A stretch of 64,000 bases of DNA from Bacillota bacterium (GCA_021791495.1 JAJYWN010000008.1:34307-98306), one strand, 5' to 3'. Positions 24,954-34,830 are shown, counted from the first letter of the stretch. Notes: generated from the letters alone by a model not told the origin. Numbers and translations: made by a program.

Positions 24954-25655
24954 CTAGATCATCGACAGCCAGTAATACACTAGCTTCACATATTCCAGGA
25001 GCATGAGCTTCAGATACTGCAGCCGCCGCAGGCCCCGCGCCTCCGCAAAACCGCTGCGCTGCACCGGAGTGCTGGCTACGGCCAAACCCCGGGCCCGGAA
25101 CATCACCTTGGCGCGGAAACTGTGATAGGGAGAAGTGACCAAGAGGATGCTGTTCAGTCCGCGGTCGCGCAGTTCCTTGGCCGTGAGCACCGCGTTCTCC
25201 CAGGTGCTGGTCGACTGGTCTTCAAGCACGATGGCCTTCCGGTCCACGCCTTCCTCGACCGCCTCATCCGCCATCACCTTGGCGTCGGCGACCTTGAGGA
25301 ATGGCCCGCCACCCGACATCACCAAGACCGGCGCGTAGCCCCGTTTGAACAGCTCGACGCCGTAGCGGACCCGTTCCGCCGTACTGGACGCCAGAGAACC
25401 GTCCTTCTTCAGCCCTCCGCTCAGCACCACAATGGCCTGCGCCTTCGCGACCGGATCGGTCTGAATCAGCGGTTTGGCCACGAAGAAGTATAAAGGCGTA
25501 AAGGCAAGCAAGATGGCCAGCCCGGCGGCCACCGCCGCCACACTGACGGCGAATCCCACCAGCCTGCCAAGCCCGCCCAACCCTCCCAGCGGGCCTGGAC
25601 CGGCCAGCGCTCCCCATCTACTGTAGCGCCGGCGCCCCTTCCTCGGCTTGGACAT
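24954..25655 (-). CDS. DUF218 (YdcF/SanA-like) membrane protein
   Basis: AIVVLSGGLKKDGSL...ERVRYGVELFKRGYAPVLVMSGGG...LEDQSTSTWENAVLTAKEL...ILLVTSPYHSFRAKVMFRARG. Confidence 0.88.
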   Translation of the reverse strand: MSKPRKGRRRYSRWGALAGPGPLGGLGGLGRLVGFAVSVAAVAAGLAILLAFTPLYFFVAKPLIQTDPVAKAQAIVVLSGGLKKDGSLASSTAERVRYGVELFKRGYAPVLVMSGGGPFLKVADAKVMADEAVEEGVDRKAIVLEDQSTSTWENAVLTAKELRDRGLNSILLVTSPYHSFRAKVMFRARGLAVASTPVQRSGFAEARGLRRLQYLKLMLLEYVKLVYYWLSMI

Positions 25656-25816
25656 CAGCCCTGTACCCCTCCTCCCGGTTCCCGCGAGCCGGGGCTCATA
25701 TTCTGCCCGGCCCGCGGCAATCCTTTCCTTGTTACTCGTCTTGCTAAAGAGGATTCGTAACCACCTCGCGGAATTCTAGACGGCACATCTTTTCCAGAAC
25801 AGGGGGATCAGGACTC

Positions 25817-27367
25817 ATGCCCGGAACGAGCCGACCCGGGGGGCCTGGGGCGCACGCCAAGGGCAGGGGACAAGGTGGAAGAGGTCACGGGGCCGGTGGC
25901 GGCCGCTTCGGCGGTGGGCCGGGTGGCGCCGGCGGTCGTGGCGGACCCGGCGGCGGCCCGCAGGACCGTGGTAACGCGCCCTTCAACCGGAACAGCAGGA
26001 TTCCCCTCACCATCACAGGTCTCACCTCGGCCGGCGAAGGCGTCGGCCGCTTCAAGGACTTTACCGTCTTCGTACCCCACACGGTCCCCGAGGACGAAGT
26101 GGACGTCCGTATCTCCGAAATCAAATCGAACTACGCCCACGCCGAGTTGATCTCGGTCAAAAAGCCGTCCCCCGACCGCATCGACTCGCGCTGCGGCCTG
26201 TTCCACTCCTGCGGCGGCTGCGACCTCCAGCACATCGCGTACAAGCGCCAGCTGGCCCTGAAGACTCAGGTGGTCAGGGACGCCGTCGAACGCATCGCGA
26301 AGCTGAAAGACACCGTGGTCCACGAGATGGTGGGGGCCGCGAACCCTTGGAACTATCGGAATAAGATCCAGGTCCCCGTCGGCCGCCGCGAGAAAGACAT
26401 CGTCATCGGCTGCTTCTCTAAGGGCAGCCACCACATCGTCGACACCGACAACTGCCTGATCCAGCACCCGACCAACAACCGCATCGTCCAGGAGCTCCGG
26501 AAGCTCATCGTGAAGTATAACCTGGAACCTTACGATGAGCGCACGGGGCAGGGGTTCATCCGCCATATCCTGGCGCGCGTCAGCTATAAGACGGGTGAGG
26601 CCATGGTTGTCCTCGTCACGAACGGCCTGGACTTCCCGGACGGCTCGCGCCTAGCACAGGAGCTGATGGGCCGCGTCCCGCACGTGGCCAGCGTCATTCA
26701 GAACGTGAACATCGAGCGGACCAACGTCATCCTTGGGCAGGCCACGCGCGTGCTGGCGGGGTCCGAGACCCTTGACGACGCCATCAATATCGGCCCCGGC
26801 TTCGAGCCGTTGCGCTTCAAGGTTTCGGCCAAATCCTTCTTCCAGACTAACCCGGAACAGACCGAGATCCTTTACCAGCAAGTCTTGCGGTACGCCGACT
26901 TGTCGTGGAAGGAGATCGTGGTCGACGTCTACTGCGGCGTCGGGACCATCGCCTTGTTCCTGGCGCAGAAGGCCCAAAAGGTCTACGGCATCGAGGTCGT
27001 GAACGAGGCCATCACCGATGCCCGCTTTAACGCCCGCATCAACCGCATTCCGAACGCGGAGTTCCTGCTGGGGGAAGCGGAAAAGGTCATGCCTCAGCTG
27101 ACTAACTCCGGCGTCAAGGCCGATATCGTGGTCGTCGACCCACCCCGCAAGGGTTGCGACAATAAGGTGCTGGACGCCATCGCCAAGATGGCGCCGGCCA
27201 AGGTGATCTACGTGTCCTGCAACCCGGCGACCATGGCCCGGGATTTGGGCGTACTGGCGGAAAAGGGATACACGAGAGTGGAGATCCAGCCGGTGGACAT
27301 GTTCCCTCAGACGGCGCACATCGAGTGCGTGGCGCGGTTGGAGATAAACCTGCCCGCAGAAGGATGA
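25817..27367 (+). CDS. 23S rRNA (uracil-5-)-methyltransferase RumA/RlmD family
   Basis: TRAM-like N-terminus, CGLFHSCGGCDLQHIAY Fe-S cysteines, FFQTNPEQTEILY, VVDVYCGVGTIALFLA, DPPRKGC, VSCNPATMARDL; Gly-rich N-terminal extension. Confidence 0.92.
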   Translation: MPGTSRPGGPGAHAKGRGQGGRGHGAGGGRFGGGPGGAGGRGGPGGGPQDRGNAPFNRNSRIPLTITGLTSAGEGVGRFKDFTVFVPHTVPEDEVDVRISEIKSNYAHAELISVKKPSPDRIDSRCGLFHSCGGCDLQHIAYKRQLALKTQVVRDAVERIAKLKDTVVHEMVGAANPWNYRNKIQVPVGRREKDIVIGCFSKGSHHIVDTDNCLIQHPTNNRIVQELRKLIVKYNLEPYDERTGQGFIRHILARVSYKTGEAMVVLVTNGLDFPDGSRLAQELMGRVPHVASVIQNVNIERTNVILGQATRVLAGSETLDDAINIGPGFEPLRFKVSAKSFFQTNPEQTEILYQQVLRYADLSWKEIVVDVYCGVGTIALFLAQKAQKVYGIEVVNEAITDARFNARINRIPNAEFLLGEAEKVMPQLTNSGVKADIVVVDPPRKGCDNKVLDAIAKMAPAKVIYVSCNPATMARDLGVLAEKGYTRVEIQPVDMFPQTAHIECVARLEINLPAEG

Positions 27368-27798
27368 TGGCACGGGTTATGCGCGTGAAGTCGGAGGTCG
27401 ACTGGTGGTTCAAGGCGATCGTGTGGTCGACGTGTGTCGTCGTCGCCGGCGTACTCCTTGCCATTCCCCCTTCCGCCAGGGCTATCGGACTCGCCGCCGG
27501 CATCCCGGTGCTGGTCTTTCTGCTCTGGATCTACTTCGGTACCTGGTATGAACTGCGCGATGATCACCTCTACTGCAGGAGCGGGCCGTTTTCTGAGAGG
27601 ATATCCTACGAAGCCATCCGATCGGTCAGGCTTAGCCAAAACGTGCTGTCCTCGCTGGCCCTCTCCTTACGACGCATTGAGATAAAGCAGCATGGAAAAG
27701 GATACCTGATGGGCACCACCTTCATATCTCCCGTGAATCGCCAGGAGTTTCTTCAGGAGCTTGCAAGAAGGTGCAAGAACTTGGACAGAACGATATGA
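27364..27798 (+). CDS. PH-domain-like small membrane protein
   Basis: Two TM segments, then YELRDDHLYCRSGPFSERISYEAIRSVRLSQNVLSSLALSLRRIEIKQHGKGYLMGTTFISPVNRQEFLQEL. Confidence 0.7.
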   Translation: MMARVMRVKSEVDWWFKAIVWSTCVVVAGVLLAIPPSARAIGLAAGIPVLVFLLWIYFGTWYELRDDHLYCRSGPFSERISYEAIRSVRLSQNVLSSLALSLRRIEIKQHGKGYLMGTTFISPVNRQEFLQELARRCKNLDRTI

Positions 27799-27850
27799 GT
27801 CGGTGCCCGCCGCAGAGTGGAGGCCGGGGTTGGAAATAGGAGACGAAGGC

Positions 27851-29455
27851 TTGAGACTGACGGAACTGATAGCCGGCATTCAAGTGCTGCGCACGCGTCT
27901 GGCAGGTGACCCGGAGATCACCGGCGTGACCAACGATTCCCGGAAGGTCGCTCCCGGCTCCGTTTTCGTGTGTGTCAGGGGCTACAAGGACGACGGTCAC
28001 CGCTACGTCGGCGACGCCCTGCGGAATGGCGCGGTGGCGGTGGTGACCGAATACGACCCCCCCTTGACTGGTGCGGACGCGAACGGAGTGGGGGCCCCAG
28101 ACGGACAGGCGGCCTGGTCCGAAATACGTGTGGCCGACAGTCGTGAGGCCTTAGCCTACTTCAGCGCCGCTTTCTACGGATATCCTTCCAGCCACCTGTC
28201 CCTCTATGGCGTGACCGGCACCAACGGCAAGACGACCATCGCCTACATGATCGAAGCGGTGATGGCTGCCGCCGGCAAGTCGACGGGCCTCATCGGGACG
28301 GTGGAGACCAGATTCGAGACCAGGCACGGGCGAGAGACCTTGCCGCCGGGGCGGACCACGCCGGAATCCTCTGAGCTTCAGGCCACCCTCCACCGGATGG
28401 TGGAGGCCCGGGTCACCCACGTGGCCATGGAAGCCAGCAGCCACGCCCTGGAGCTGAAAAGGGTGGTGGCCTGCGAGTTCGATGTGGCCATCTTCACTAA
28501 TATCACCCACGACCATTTTGACTTTCACGACAACTTCGAGAAGTATCTGGAGGCCAAGTCCAAGCTCTTCCGGGAACTCGGGGTCAACCGGACCAAGTCC
28601 CGTCCCTGCTACGCCGTGATCAACGCCGACGACCCGTCGGCCCCGCACATGGTGGCCGAGACGAAACACGCCGGCGTTTTGACCTTCGGCCTTGACCACC
28701 CCGCCGATGTTCGGGCGGTGGACATTCACGACCTGGGCATCGGTTCGGAATTCACAGTTCAGGTGCCCAGCGGGCTGACGCAGCGGGTCCGGCTACAGTT
28801 GCCCGGCCGTTTCAACGTAAGCAACGCCCTCTCTGCTATGGCCGTGGCCTACGGCGACGGCATCGACCTTGGGTTGGCGGCGCGCGCGTTGGGGGCCATG
28901 ACAGGCGTGGCGGGGCGGTACCAACTAGTCAACGCCGACCAGGATTTCACCGTCATGGTGGACTTCGCCCATAACCCCGACGCGTTGGAGCAGATTCTAA
29001 AGTTCGGCCGACGTTTCACGAAGAAGAAGCTGTACGTCGTGTTCGGGTGCGAAGGGGCCAAGGACAAGAAAAAGCGCCCCATCATGGGACGCATCGCCGC
29101 CCACTACGCCGACCACGCCATCATCACTTCAGACAACCTCTACAACGAGGATGCGATGTCCATCTGCCGGACAGTGGCCGACGGTTTCCGGTCGGAGTCC
29201 GACCCCTGCGGCACTTACGACATTATCCCGAACCGTCGCGAGGCTATCGAGCGGGCCTTAGACCTGGCCGAGACGGGGGACATGGTCATCATCGCCGGCA
29301 AGGGTCACGAGACCTATCAGGTCATCGGTGACCTGCATATTCCCTTCGACGACACCGAGGTGGCCCGCGAGATCATTGTACAGAAGCTCGGCCGGAAGCG
29401 CGCCGCGGCGAGGGCCGCGGCGGCCGGGTCGCCTGCCGGACGCCAGGAGCCCTAG
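27851..29455 (+). CDS. murE: MurE-like Mur ligase (UDP-MurNAc-tripeptide synthetase family)
   Basis: GVTGTNGKTT, TTPESSELQ, MEASSHAL, TNITHDHFDFH, MVDFAHNPDALEQIL, VFGCEGAKDKKKRPIMG; canonical DNPR position reads DNLY; TTG start inferred. Confidence 0.88.
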   Translation: MRLTELIAGIQVLRTRLAGDPEITGVTNDSRKVAPGSVFVCVRGYKDDGHRYVGDALRNGAVAVVTEYDPPLTGADANGVGAPDGQAAWSEIRVADSREALAYFSAAFYGYPSSHLSLYGVTGTNGKTTIAYMIEAVMAAAGKSTGLIGTVETRFETRHGRETLPPGRTTPESSELQATLHRMVEARVTHVAMEASSHALELKRVVACEFDVAIFTNITHDHFDFHDNFEKYLEAKSKLFRELGVNRTKSRPCYAVINADDPSAPHMVAETKHAGVLTFGLDHPADVRAVDIHDLGIGSEFTVQVPSGLTQRVRLQLPGRFNVSNALSAMAVAYGDGIDLGLAARALGAMTGVAGRYQLVNADQDFTVMVDFAHNPDALEQILKFGRRFTKKKLYVVFGCEGAKDKKKRPIMGRIAAHYADHAIITSDNLYNEDAMSICRTVADGFRSESDPCGTYDIIPNRREAIERALDLAETGDMVIIAGKGHETYQVIGDLHIPFDDTEVAREIIVQKLGRKRAAARAAAAGSPAGRQEP

Positions 29456-29481
29456 GAGCAGCCCAGGATCTTAGCCTAGTA

Positions 29482-30570
29482 TCACCATCGCCGGCCGGCG
29501 CCGCCGCCGCCGCTGCGGCCGCCACCAAAACCACCAAAGCCGCCGCGTCCGCGTCCGCCTCCGAACCCTCCACGACCGCCGCCCCCTGCCGGTCTTAGGA
29601 TCTCGAGCAGAAACAGCCAGAACCGCCAGGGAAGGACGCCGAGAAACGAGAGCAAGAGAAGGGCGCCAAGGACGATCAAGACGGTTCGTAAGCCGCCACC
29701 CGCGAGCCACTGCCACGCGGACTGCATCTCCCCGATCACGGAACCGTACTTGTCTTCGGCGGGTCCGGCCGCGCTGCCGCCAGAGGAGCGGTCTGTAGTT
29801 CCACCAATAGGGCTAGCGGCTGGCGGCTGCGCCGTGAGACCGGTGTAGTAGTCCACTTGCGCTTTGGAGAGAGAGAGATCCGCGGGGAGTTCCACTCTGT
29901 AGGCGGCCCCAGTGACGCTGCTGAAGACTCGAAAGGCCAGCGATAGCCCTTTTTCGTACTTCTCAGACTTGAAGGCCGGTATCAGTGCCCGGTCCAGGAC
30001 TGCTCCCACCAGCCCATCAGTGATGTAGGGCTCCAATCCATAGCCCACTTCCACCTGAACCTCGCGCTCGGCCATGGCCACCACGATCAGGAGCCCGTTG
30101 TCCTTGCCGCGCTGGCCGATTCCCCAACGCTCGAACAGGCGGACCGCGTAATCCTTGACGGTCAAGGGGCCGGCGTCCGCCACGGTTGCCAGGGCAAACT
30201 GGGCGGTAGTTGCCTTGTCCACCGCTGACAGGAGTTTCTCGAGGGAATCCTTGTCTTCGGAACGCAGGATCCCCGCGCCGTCATACACGTAGCCAGTCGG
30301 CCGGCCCGGGAAGACTGGGGTTGCCGGTGCGGTTGGCGCCGCTGCCGCTACCGCCGGCCCTGCCCCGGAGGAAGCGGCCGGAGCCGCGGTGGCCGCTGCT
30401 TCCGCCACCGGCGATAGGCCAAGGAACAGCGTCGCCAACAAGAGTGCAAGGGTCAACGCCAGCGTCAGAGCCGGCGCCGGAACCGGTGTCCGTACCGCCG
30501 GCCGACCCGCTCGCACCTGTGACAATCTAGTTGTCCGGGTCCGCCTCTCAGGCTTCGCGGAGTCCGTCAT
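29482..30570 (-). CDS. TPM domain (YgcG-like) membrane protein
   Basis: YVYDGAGILRSEDKDSLEKLL...GQRGKDNGLLIVVAMAEREVQVEVGYGLEPYITDGLVGAVLDRALIPAFKSEKYEKGL; C-terminal TM and Gly-rich tail. Confidence 0.9.
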   Translation of the reverse strand: MTDSAKPERRTRTTRLSQVRAGRPAVRTPVPAPALTLALTLALLLATLFLGLSPVAEAAATAAPAASSGAGPAVAAAAPTAPATPVFPGRPTGYVYDGAGILRSEDKDSLEKLLSAVDKATTAQFALATVADAGPLTVKDYAVRLFERWGIGQRGKDNGLLIVVAMAEREVQVEVGYGLEPYITDGLVGAVLDRALIPAFKSEKYEKGLSLAFRVFSSVTGAAYRVELPADLSLSKAQVDYYTGLTAQPPAASPIGGTTDRSSGGSAAGPAEDKYGSVIGEMQSAWQWLAGGGLRTVLIVLGALLLLSFLGVLPWRFWLFLLEILRPAGGGGRGGFGGGRGRGGFGGFGGGRSGGGGAGRRW

Positions 30571-30579
30571 CTTGCCAGC

Positions 30580-31155
30580 CTACTTGCCGGTGGTGAAGTC
30601 GGGCACGGTCAACTTGCCGGCCGCGTCGGAAATGGTGAAGTAGGCGCGCTGAGAGAAACCGAGGATCCGGGCTACGAACACGGTCGGGAAGAGCCGGACC
30701 GATTGGTTGTAGGTCCTGACCAGGTCGTTGAATCGCTGCCGCTCCACCGTGACACGGTTGGCGGTCCCGGTGAACTCATCCATGAACCTGGTGTAGACCT
30801 CGATGGCGCGAAGCTCCGGATAGCGTTCGAAGACGGCCAGCAGGCGCGACAGCGCTCCTTCCATCTGGTTGGCGGCGTCCACCTTGGCGGACATGGTGCC
30901 GGCCCCGGCCAACTTGGCGCGGGCCTCGGCGATCTGGGTGAACACGCCGCTTTCGAACTGTTGATACCCCTTGACCGCTTCCACGAGCCCAGGTATCAAT
31001 TCATAGCGGCGCTGCAGTTGGTTCTCGACTTGAGCCCATTGCCCGTCGATGGCGTTCGCCTGCTTCACCAGGGAGTTGTACGTCCCGGCGAGAGAGGCAC
31101 CTACCACGACGACGAGTAGCACCAGCACGGCCAGTACCAGGACGAACCGCTTCAC
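30580..31155 (-). CDS. lemA: LemA family protein
   Basis: YNSLVKQANAIDGQWAQVENQLQRRYELIPGLVEAVKGY...FNDLVRTYNQSVRLFPTVFVARILGFSQRAYF. Confidence 0.93.
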   Translation of the reverse strand: MKRFVLVLAVLVLLVVVVGASLAGTYNSLVKQANAIDGQWAQVENQLQRRYELIPGLVEAVKGYQQFESGVFTQIAEARAKLAGAGTMSAKVDAANQMEGALSRLLAVFERYPELRAIEVYTRFMDEFTGTANRVTVERQRFNDLVRTYNQSVRLFPTVFVARILGFSQRAYFTISDAAGKLTVPDFTTGK

Positions 31156-31362
31156 TCCAACTTACCTCCCAGGATTCCTCGCTGCCCACGGCCGGTAGGT
31201 CCGGCTCGATGGGTCCGCGTTCCAGTATATAGTTCTGGGGTGAGAGGTCAATACCCGGACAGAACAAAAAGGAGGGCCGGGCGTGAGAGCCCGGCCCCTG
31301 GTCGTTCTGCCGTGATTGTGTTCTACCGTGATCGTAGTTCGTGCTGGAGAGGTGGAAAGGAA

Positions 31363-32154
31363 CTACCCGTTCGTGTTCGCGCCTGCGTTGGTGTTAGTAG
31401 TGGTGTCGTTCTGGTGCTCTTGCATCAGCTGAAGGATGTAAGTGTCGCGATCAAGCTGCGCCTGAACGACGTTCTTCTGCAGCCGGTTGATTTGGGCCTT
31501 TTCATCCAGGTTCTGCTTCTTCTGGGCGTCGGTCTGTGCCGCGGCCTGTTGCTGCAGGTCGGTGTACTGCGTGTCCAGCTTGGTCAGCCGCTGCTTCTCG
31601 GCATCGACGCGCTTCCGCATCGCGGCGATGCGTTGGGCCGGAGTCAGATGGGCGCCGTGGCCGTTTTTGCCCGCGCCGGCGCCCTTGTTACCCTTGCCGC
31701 GGCTATGCAGCCATCCGAGAGCCTGGTTCCTGAGGTTCTTGAGATCGACTTTGTTGTCGGCGGCGATTTGCCGCCAGGTCTTACCACCCTGCTTGGCGGC
31801 AACGATGTCGGCCATAGGCGCCTTGGCTGCCTTGGCGATGACGCCGGCGATCAGGATGTCCTTGACACTCATACCGCTGTTACGCAGCTCTTGGAAGTAG
31901 TCCTTGGTGATGTTCAGCTTGTCCAGGATCTTCTGAATGAAGTTAGCTGCCTTCGGCCCGTTCGGGCCTGCCGCGTCTTGGCCAGCGCCGTTCGGGCCGG
32001 TGAACCAGCTGTCGGGATGGCCCTGAGTGCTGGTGGCGGACGCCGGAGCGGTGCCCTGCGACGGGTCGGCCGACGCGGCGGTGGCCAACACGGTGGTCGT
32101 GACCAGGATGACGGCCAGCAACACGGTAGTCAGGAGTTTCTTGCGGTTCCTCAT
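31363..32154 (-). CDS. Secreted hypothetical protein with coiled-coil C-terminus
   Basis: Signal peptide MRNRKKLLTTVLLAVILVTTTVLATAASA; charged helical C-terminus. Confidence 0.7.
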   Translation of the reverse strand: MRNRKKLLTTVLLAVILVTTTVLATAASADPSQGTAPASATSTQGHPDSWFTGPNGAGQDAAGPNGPKAANFIQKILDKLNITKDYFQELRNSGMSVKDILIAGVIAKAAKAPMADIVAAKQGGKTWRQIAADNKVDLKNLRNQALGWLHSRGKGNKGAGAGKNGHGAHLTPAQRIAAMRKRVDAEKQRLTKLDTQYTDLQQQAAAQTDAQKKQNLDEKAQINRLQKNVVQAQLDRDTYILQLMQEHQNDTTTNTNAGANTNG

Positions 32155-32395
32155 CTGTCCGAAAAACCTCCTCTTTGTGTCTTGCCGTCGGCCCACACTG
32201 AACCGGCAAATGTGATGATTCGCCGGCCAGTGAAACTGGTGCCGCGGCTGCGGTCCTCCTTGGCGTCATTATGGGCCATAAGTTTAGACAGACTTTGAAA
32301 AAGGATTTAACAAAACGTTACGTAGCGGGCCTTTAAGCTGCCACATCCTGGTTTTGCGCGTTTCAAGTGGTTCCCGTGGCGCGGACAAGAACGTG

Positions 32396-32873
32396 TCTGC
32401 GGCTTACGAGAAGGTACGCGTGCATTTCGTATCGGAGGGTGGGGGGGTATCCGCCGCCATGAGGTCGTGGAAGTCAACTCGGGATACCTTTCCGAGACCA
32501 ACAAGGTATCTTGGGTTTACCCCAGGTCATTGCGCCGGGCTTCACGATGGGGCGGCGGGTTCTTCGAGGCAAAGGGCGCGGAGCCCTGTTTCCCTTTCTG
32601 CAGCTAGAGAGCATGGTTCATACTCCTGCTCCCGGGCGGCGCGATAGTCCAGAGGGAAGCAGTTCTCCGACGGGGTAAGCGGCGGTCTGGTAGCTTGCGG
32701 GGGAGATCCAGAAAGCCTCTCGAATACCCCCCCAGGGTATGGCCGCGCAACGCGGGGTAAACCCAGGATACTCTCTTGTCGAGAGAAAAGTATCCTGAGT
32801 TGACCCCGCCCGCGGTTTGCGCCGCGCCACGGCAAGAACAGGGGTGAAATGGCACTCAGAGATCAGTTATCTA
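32396..32873. repeat. Dispersed ~475-bp palindromic repeat, copy 2
   Basis: Near-colinear with 24411-24885 (GGGTATCCGCCGCCAT.AGGTCGTGG.AGTCAA.TCGGGATAC...; GCAGCTAGAGAGCA core). Confidence 0.85.
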
Positions 32874-33004
32874 TGTTTGTCGACAACGTCGAACGGCCCG
32901 CCGGACAGCGGGACGTCCGCAATTCAGGCCGCAAACATAGGCTTGTCTCTCGTCTAGCCCTATCATTGGCTGGCCGGTCCGCCAGACGGCTGGCCGACTT
33001 GAGG

Positions 33005-34438
33005 CTAGCCTTTCTTTACCTTGCTCAGCAAATCGAGGGGCGGCTTGGCGCCCTCCGGCAGCGGCGCCTTGTACGGCTGCCCAGCCGTGACCGCTACGAA
33101 TTCCTCCTTGGCCTCGACCAGCTTGGCCGGGTCCAGCACCAGGTCCAGCGCCGTCACCGCCAGCACTTTCGCCGCAAGGATCATTCCCTTGTGGCCGATG
33201 CTCATGCCGGACGCGGCGCACTCTTGCCAGGAGTGGCCCGGCGTCCCGATAACGGCGCAGGCCGTCGAAAACTGGACCGTGGGCACCACCCAGCTGACAT
33301 CTCCCACATCGGTGCTACCCGCCATGGGCGGCAGGTCGTCTCGCAGCGGCAGAACAGTGCTGTTCAGCCGCTGGTCGGCCAACTCCCGCGGGGTATGGGG
33401 GTTACGCATCATGATCTCGCGGTAGTTCGCGGGAAAGCTCTTCTCCATCTCGATGGCAAAGGCCAGTTCCTCGTCGGTGAACTTGGGCGCCCCGATAGCC
33501 TTCAGGTTCTCGTGAACCAGGCGTCCCATGGCTTTGTTGGGCAAGTAGTTGTAGCAGCCGGCCACGAATTCCATGTCAAAAGTGGTACCGGTCATCAAGG
33601 TCGCTCCGCGTGCCACATCGACCAGCCGCTCGAAGACCTCTTCGACCTCCTGCCGCAGCGGCGCCCGTACGTAATACCACACCTGGGCCTTAGCCGGCAC
33701 CACGTTCGGCTGTCCGCCGCCGTCGGTCGTGGCGTAGTGGATGCGCGTCTTCTCGGTGACGTGTTCCCGCAGGTAGTTCGCGCCGATGTTCATCAGTTCC
33801 ACGCCATCCAGGGCGCTGCGCCCGTTCTGCGGGTCGCCGGCGGCGTGGGCGGTGCGGCCGTGGAAGTTGAACTTCACGGAGTTCATAGCTGAGGAGCTGT
33901 TCGACCAGACGGAGTTGGTGGCCCCCGGGTGCCAGGTCAGGCAGGCGTCAAGGCCGTCCATGACGCCGTCGCGGACCATGAAGACCTTGCCGATGAGGGT
34001 CTCTTCGGCCGGGCAGCCGAAGTACTTGATGGTGGCCGAAACGCCGCCTGCCACCGCCGCTTCTTTCATGGCTACGGCGCCCGCCAGCGCCGCCACGCCT
34101 AGGAGGTTATGGCCGCAGCCGTGTCCGGGTGCGCCCTCCTCGCGCGGCTCCTTGTAGGGCACCGGCTTCTGGGAGATCCCAGGGAGGGCGTCATACTCGC
34201 CAAGGAAACCGATGACCGGTTTCCCCGATCCCGCCACGTAGGTGGCGACGAAGGCCGAGGGCATGCCGGCCACGCCGCTCTCAATGGTGAAACCCTGGCT
34301 GCGCAGGTATTCTTCTTGCAGCCGCGCCGACTCATTCTCCTGGAGCCCGAGCTCAGCCAATTCCCAAATGCGGTCGGACAGAGCGGTGAGCGAAGCCTGG
34401 TTGGTGTCGACCCATTTCTGTGCAATATCGCGTGGCAT
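33005..34438 (-). CDS. M20 family amidohydrolase (AbgB-like)
   Basis: GFLGEYDALPG, GHGCGHNLLGVAALAGA, CPAEE, FHGRTAHAAGDPQNGRSALDGVELMNIG, HPGATNS. Confidence 0.9.
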   Translation of the reverse strand: MPRDIAQKWVDTNQASLTALSDRIWELAELGLQENESARLQEEYLRSQGFTIESGVAGMPSAFVATYVAGSGKPVIGFLGEYDALPGISQKPVPYKEPREEGAPGHGCGHNLLGVAALAGAVAMKEAAVAGGVSATIKYFGCPAEETLIGKVFMVRDGVMDGLDACLTWHPGATNSVWSNSSSAMNSVKFNFHGRTAHAAGDPQNGRSALDGVELMNIGANYLREHVTEKTRIHYATTDGGGQPNVVPAKAQVWYYVRAPLRQEVEEVFERLVDVARGATLMTGTTFDMEFVAGCYNYLPNKAMGRLVHENLKAIGAPKFTDEELAFAIEMEKSFPANYREIMMRNPHTPRELADQRLNSTVLPLRDDLPPMAGSTDVGDVSWVVPTVQFSTACAVIGTPGHSWQECAASGMSIGHKGMILAAKVLAVTALDLVLDPAKLVEAKEEFVAVTAGQPYKAPLPEGAKPPLDLLSKVKKG

Positions 34439-34550
34439 AGCCAATGAAGCGCCTCCTCCGGGTTGGTTGAAGGAGGATTTCTCTCCTATCGACCTCGTCT
34501 CCTGTCCGGCTGAACCTGACTGCATTGCCGTCCCAGTGGACGAACTGCTA

Positions 34551-34580
34551 TTGACGCGGTCCCCCGCGAAATGGTATGAT
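34551..34580 (+). promoter_or_regulatory. Strong sigma-70-like promoter
   Basis: TTGACG (34551-34556), 18-bp spacer, TATGAT (34575-34580). Confidence 0.75.
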
Positions 34581-34626
34581 TGCCCAGGTTTGAGTTATCA
34601 GGTCCAAGACGAAAGGAGGTGTCCCG

Positions 34627-34722
34627 ATGGCCGTTCGCCTGATCCGAGATTCAGTTGGCGGGATTACTGTTGGCTTTTTTGCCAGCAGCAAGCGGGTGGC
34701 CCTGGGACGCCGGTCGTCGTGA
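34627..34722 (+). CDS. 31-aa small ORF, possible leader peptide or small peptide
   Basis: MAVRLIRDSVGGITVGFFASSKRVALGRRSS; AAAGGAGGTGT Shine-Dalgarno ending just upstream of ATG; own promoter and terminator. Confidence 0.6.
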   Translation: MAVRLIRDSVGGITVGFFASSKRVALGRRSS

Positions 34723-34748
34723 ATCTGGCCTGAAGATCAGGCATAAGC

Positions 34749-34784
34749 GGCGCGTCGCGGGTAGACCCCCGCGGCGCGCCTTTT
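34749..34784 (+). terminator. Rho-independent terminator/attenuator
   Basis: GGCGCG-T-CGCGGG / loop TAGACC / CCCGCG-G-CGCGCC followed by TTTT. Confidence 0.8.
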
Positions 34785-34795
34785 GATCTTCCACT

Positions 34796-34830
34796 GAAGA
34801 AAGCCTTTCGCCCGAGCCCGAGCTTTCTTC
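34796..34830 (+). promoter_or_regulatory. Inverted repeat between the attenuator and the ABC gene
   Basis: GAAGAAAGC (34796-34804) and GCTTTCTTC (34822-34830). Confidence 0.6.

Noticed and set aside
29373-29716. Arg/Ala-rich ORFs overlapping the murE/TPM convergent ends
   Set aside because: Low-complexity frame-shifted translation of Gly-rich coding sequence
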